Part shown: in pieces, positions 43,317-45,560 of the stretch
Layout of the letters: each line of letters starts with the position of its first letter
Position numbering within the stretch: the stretch's first letter is position 1
Source: Pollutibacter sp044353505
GTDB taxonomy: Bacteria > Bacteroidota > Bacteroidia > Chitinophagales > Chitinophagaceae
Assembly (NCBI GenBank): GCA_044353505.1
Contig: JBILBU010000017.1
Span: 1 to 45,560, forward strand
DNA: 45,560 nucleotides
Direction of reading: 5' to 3'
Program-made: the position numbers and the translations under genes
Notes under the pieces: generated by a model
Databases searched by the model: none
Told to the model about the DNA's origin: nothing
The model's input: only the letters and a program-made list of their open reading frames with translations

Positions 43317-44276
43317 ATGAAAATCATAGTATTAGATGGAAATACGCTGAATCCTGGTGATCTTGATTGGTCGGGATTGGAGCAGTTGGGGGAATTGACT
43401 GTGTATGATCGGACGTCCGCTGAAGAGGTCTTAATAAGGGCTCAAGGGGCTGAAATGCTCATCACCAACAAGACCCCAATTTCTGGTAAGGTTATGGAGC
43501 AGTTACCGGAGTTGAAATTTATCAGCGTGTTGGCTACCGGTTATAATATTGTAGATATTGAATCAGCAAAGCGGTTGGGGATTCGAGTGAGTAATGTTCC
43601 TGGGTATAGCACAGCCTCTGTGGTTCAATTGACCTTTGCATTCATTCTTGAGTTTACGCACCATGTGCAGGCGCACAGTGATGGGGTTCATGCAGGTAAG
43701 TGGGCATCTTCAAAAGATTTTTGTTATTGGGATCATCCACTTGTGGAGCTTGAGGGCAAAACAATTGGCATCATTGGATTTGGAGATATTGGCAAACGGG
43801 TTGCTGATATAGCAAGTGCTTTTGGGATGAATATCATTGCACATAGTCGTACTCAAACAGATCAGAATCACCGATCAAATTTTCATTGGGTTGGGCTAGA
43901 TGAGTTATTCAATCAGTCTGACATCGTTAGTCTTCATTGTCCATTAACAGAAGAAACAAAGGGCTTGATTAACGACATCAACCTAAAAAAAATGAAGCCA
44001 ACTTCATTTTTGGTAAATACATCACGTGGTCCGCTTGTGGTTGAAAAGGACCTGGCTCTAGCGTTGAATGAAGGTTGGATTGCGGGAGCTGGGATTGATG
44101 TATTGAGCAGTGAACCACCTGGTGTCGATAACCCATTGCTCAGTGCAAAAAATTGTTTCATCACACCTCATATAGCATGGGCATCGTTAGAGGCAAGAAC
44201 ACGATTGATGGGGGAGACGATTTCGAACGTCAAGGCGTATCTAAGCGATACGATTAGAAACAGTGTAGGAGCTTAG
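43317..44276 (+). CDS. D-2-hydroxyacid dehydrogenase (glycerate/hydroxypyruvate reductase type)
   Basis: The 319-residue NAD-dependent enzyme has 'VLATGYNIVDIESAKRLGI' near residue 72, the Rossmann motif 'GKTIGIIGFGDIGKRVADI' near 147 and the catalytic Arg in 'NTSRGPLVVEKDL' near 238. The Glu region 'GIDVLSSEPP' lies near residue 260 and the catalytic His in 'FITPHIAWAS' near 282. It is closest to HprA-like glycerate dehydrogenases, acting on hydroxypyruvate or glyoxylate. Coupling with the Gfo/Idh/MocA gene suggests processing of a sugar acid. ATG 43317 has no strong ribosome site. Confidence 0.9.
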   Translation: MKIIVLDGNTLNPGDLDWSGLEQLGELTVYDRTSAEEVLIRAQGAEMLITNKTPISGKVMEQLPELKFISVLATGYNIVDIESAKRLGIRVSNVPGYSTASVVQLTFAFILEFTHHVQAHSDGVHAGKWASSKDFCYWDHPLVELEGKTIGIIGFGDIGKRVADIASAFGMNIIAHSRTQTDQNHRSNFHWVGLDELFNQSDIVSLHCPLTEETKGLINDINLKKMKPTSFLVNTSRGPLVVEKDLALALNEGWIAGAGIDVLSSEPPGVDNPLLSAKNCFITPHIAWASLEARTRLMGETISNVKAYLSDTIRNSVGA

Positions 44277-44350
44277 CAGGATGTTTATTTAGATTTTATT
44301 CATACTTTACTGTTATCAATATATTCAAAACCAATACCAACATCAATAAG

Positions 44351-45427
44351 ATGAGAAAAATTGCAGCTATCATTATTGTTTTACTTGCATTTCAACAATG
44401 CAAATCAGACAAAACAGAAGTATTAACCTCCAATTATATAGATCCAAAATATTATCTCTGTCATTATACCAGCACCCCTTTGAGTGTTGATGGTGTAATG
44501 AACGAAGCGGTTTGGGATTCAGTTCCGTGGACAGACGAGTTCGTGGATATATTTATGGAGAACAAATTGCCGCCTGTGTATAAAACCCGCGTGAAAATGT
44601 TGTGGGATGATACGTATTGCTATTTCGCAGCAGTAATGGAAGAGCCGGATATGATGGCCAAGTTTACAAAGCGCGATACAGTAATCTGTTTGGAAAACGA
44701 TTTTGAAATATTTATAGATCCCAATGGCGATAACCATGAGTACTATGAATTTGAAATGAATGCGTTGGGAACAGTTTGGGATCTGATTCTCCCTAAAGCG
44801 TATAGAGATCAAGGGGTGCCTGATAACTCATGGAACATAGACGGACTAGTTGCGGGCATTAAAATAAACGGAACGCTAAACGACCCAAGCGATAGGGATA
44901 GTGGCTGGATTACTGAGATTGCCATACCCTGGGCTGCTTTTAAAGATTATGCGCATATGTCTTTGCCACCAAATGAAAGCGATCAATGGAGAATTAATTT
45001 TTTAAGGGTGGAGTATCTCCCCAAAATTGTGAACGGCAAGTATGAGAAAGACGAGACAAAGCCCACCAATAATTTAGTATGGACGCCTCACCATTCATCA
45101 AACATGCATGACCCCGAATCTTTTGGAATTGTTCAGTTTACAAAAAAGGGCTTTGGTGCTGCGGAAGTGAATATCGATGCTTCATTGCCTGCAAGAGGAA
45201 TTCTTATGCAAATTTATAATGCCCAGAAAAAACATTTTAAGAAGAATAATAAATGGGCATCTTCATTAAAAGAGTTGGGTGTTTCAGTAAATCAGGATTC
45301 AACAGTTAAGGTTGCAGAAACTTTCGAAATGAGTAAGGAGGGTTTTGTTGCCAGTGTGGAATTGATTAATGGTGAAAACAAAACCATTTGGCATACCAAT
45401 GAGTTTTCAAAACTTTGGAAAGAATAA
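44351..45427 (+). CDS. Carbohydrate-binding family-9-like lipoprotein
   Basis: The 358-residue protein starts with a lipoprotein signal ending in 'AFQQC' (Cys17). The CBM9-like fold (about residues 38-250) has 'LSVDGVMNEAVWDSVPWTDE', 'VKMLWDDTYCYFAAVMEEPD', 'NDFEIFIDPNGDNHEYYEFE' and 'TEIAIPWAAF', a pattern common in Bacteroidota surface proteins that bind glycans. A C-terminal region (about 290-358) is of unknown type. It is probably displayed on the outer membrane. It lies in the same direction as the two dehydrogenases and before another secreted protein. Confidence 0.87.
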   Translation: MRKIAAIIIVLLAFQQCKSDKTEVLTSNYIDPKYYLCHYTSTPLSVDGVMNEAVWDSVPWTDEFVDIFMENKLPPVYKTRVKMLWDDTYCYFAAVMEEPDMMAKFTKRDTVICLENDFEIFIDPNGDNHEYYEFEMNALGTVWDLILPKAYRDQGVPDNSWNIDGLVAGIKINGTLNDPSDRDSGWITEIAIPWAAFKDYAHMSLPPNESDQWRINFLRVEYLPKIVNGKYEKDETKPTNNLVWTPHHSSNMHDPESFGIVQFTKKGFGAAEVNIDASLPARGILMQIYNAQKKHFKKNNKWASSLKELGVSVNQDSTVKVAETFEMSKEGFVASVELINGENKTIWHTNEFSKLWKE

Positions 45428-45462
45428 CCTCCTGCCCCTTACTTATTACTTAGCTTTCGCAT

Positions 45463-45560
45463 ATGAATATTCGAATAAATTATAAGAGGGGTACACAAAT
45501 TGTATTGGCTAATTTTTTATTGGTTTGTTTGTTGCTAAACATAGCAGGCCCAGTATATGC
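45463..45560 (+). CDS. Start of a secreted protein (runs off the right edge)
   Basis: From ATG 45463 an open frame of 32 codons continues to the window edge. It encodes basic residues ('NIRINYKRGTQ'), a hydrophobic core ('IVLANFLLVCLLLNIAG') and an ending near 'GPVYA' that looks like a signal-peptidase site. Only the signal peptide is visible, so no function can be given. It follows the CBM9-like lipoprotein by 35 bp and is probably co-transcribed. Confidence 0.65.
   Translation, partial: MNIRINYKRGTQIVLANFLLVCLLLNIAGPVY

Overview
The window looks like chromosomal DNA from a Bacteroidota bacterium, most likely a free-living cytophagalean; I cannot fix the genus. The grounds are gene content (an IPExxxVDY-family protein, CtlX, Rho with a charged insert, cytochrome/DUF1501/DUF1553 genes), TAnnTTTG-type -7 promoter elements just upstream of several starts, and little reliance on strong ribosome binding sites. 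No IS element, prophage, CRISPR array, tRNA or rRNA gene was seen. Genes are tightly packed and several convergent pairs touch or overlap.

Left part (1-20100). A truncated periplasmic SurA/PpiD-type foldase gene and nadA diverge from a 521-bp AT-rich gene-free region. That region holds several DnaA-box-like 9-mers, a 10-bp-period repeat and a 20-bp perfect palindrome, and is a candidate replication origin. Housekeeping genes follow: a lipoprotein/helical-protein pair, a HAD phosphatase, feoB, a secreted M28 peptidase, phhB, the selenium pair selD-mnmH, rho, asnS, a universal stress protein, a DUF3089 lipoprotein, chrA, nadD, feoA, ybeY and mnmG. Between ybeY and mnmG lie two perfect copies of the ParB-binding parS palindrome, 101 bp apart. 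parS near mnmG and an origin-like spacer about 17 kb away together suggest the origin-proximal part of the chromosome.

Middle part (20100-30000). A Crp/Fnr regulator gene is followed by an ideal TGTGA-N6-TCACA operator and a three-gene sulfur cluster (two YeeE/YedE transporters and a secreted DsrE-like protein). Next, on the minus strand, come a secreted sulfatase overlapping a methionine-type aminotransferase gene, then manC and kdsD for envelope sugars, and then recQ on the plus strand.

Right part (30000-45560). An arginine-deiminase-like gene and ctlX form a guanidine/citrulline module. A secreted EEP phosphodiesterase, a Tat-exported glycosylasparaginase and cutC follow. The most unusual block is a four-gene minus-strand operon (42136 to 35290) of a type best known from Planctomycetes and Verrucomicrobia: a PSCyt1/DUF1549/DUF1553 lipoprotein with two CxxCH sites, a Tat-exported DUF1501 protein, a secreted beta-propeller protein, and a membrane DUF2231/cytochrome/leucine-rich-repeat protein. 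Divergent from it are an inositol-dehydrogenase-like oxidoreductase, a D-2-hydroxyacid dehydrogenase, a CBM9-like lipoprotein and the start of another secreted protein. My inference is a surface or periplasmic redox system linked to sugar-derivative oxidation; its function is not established.
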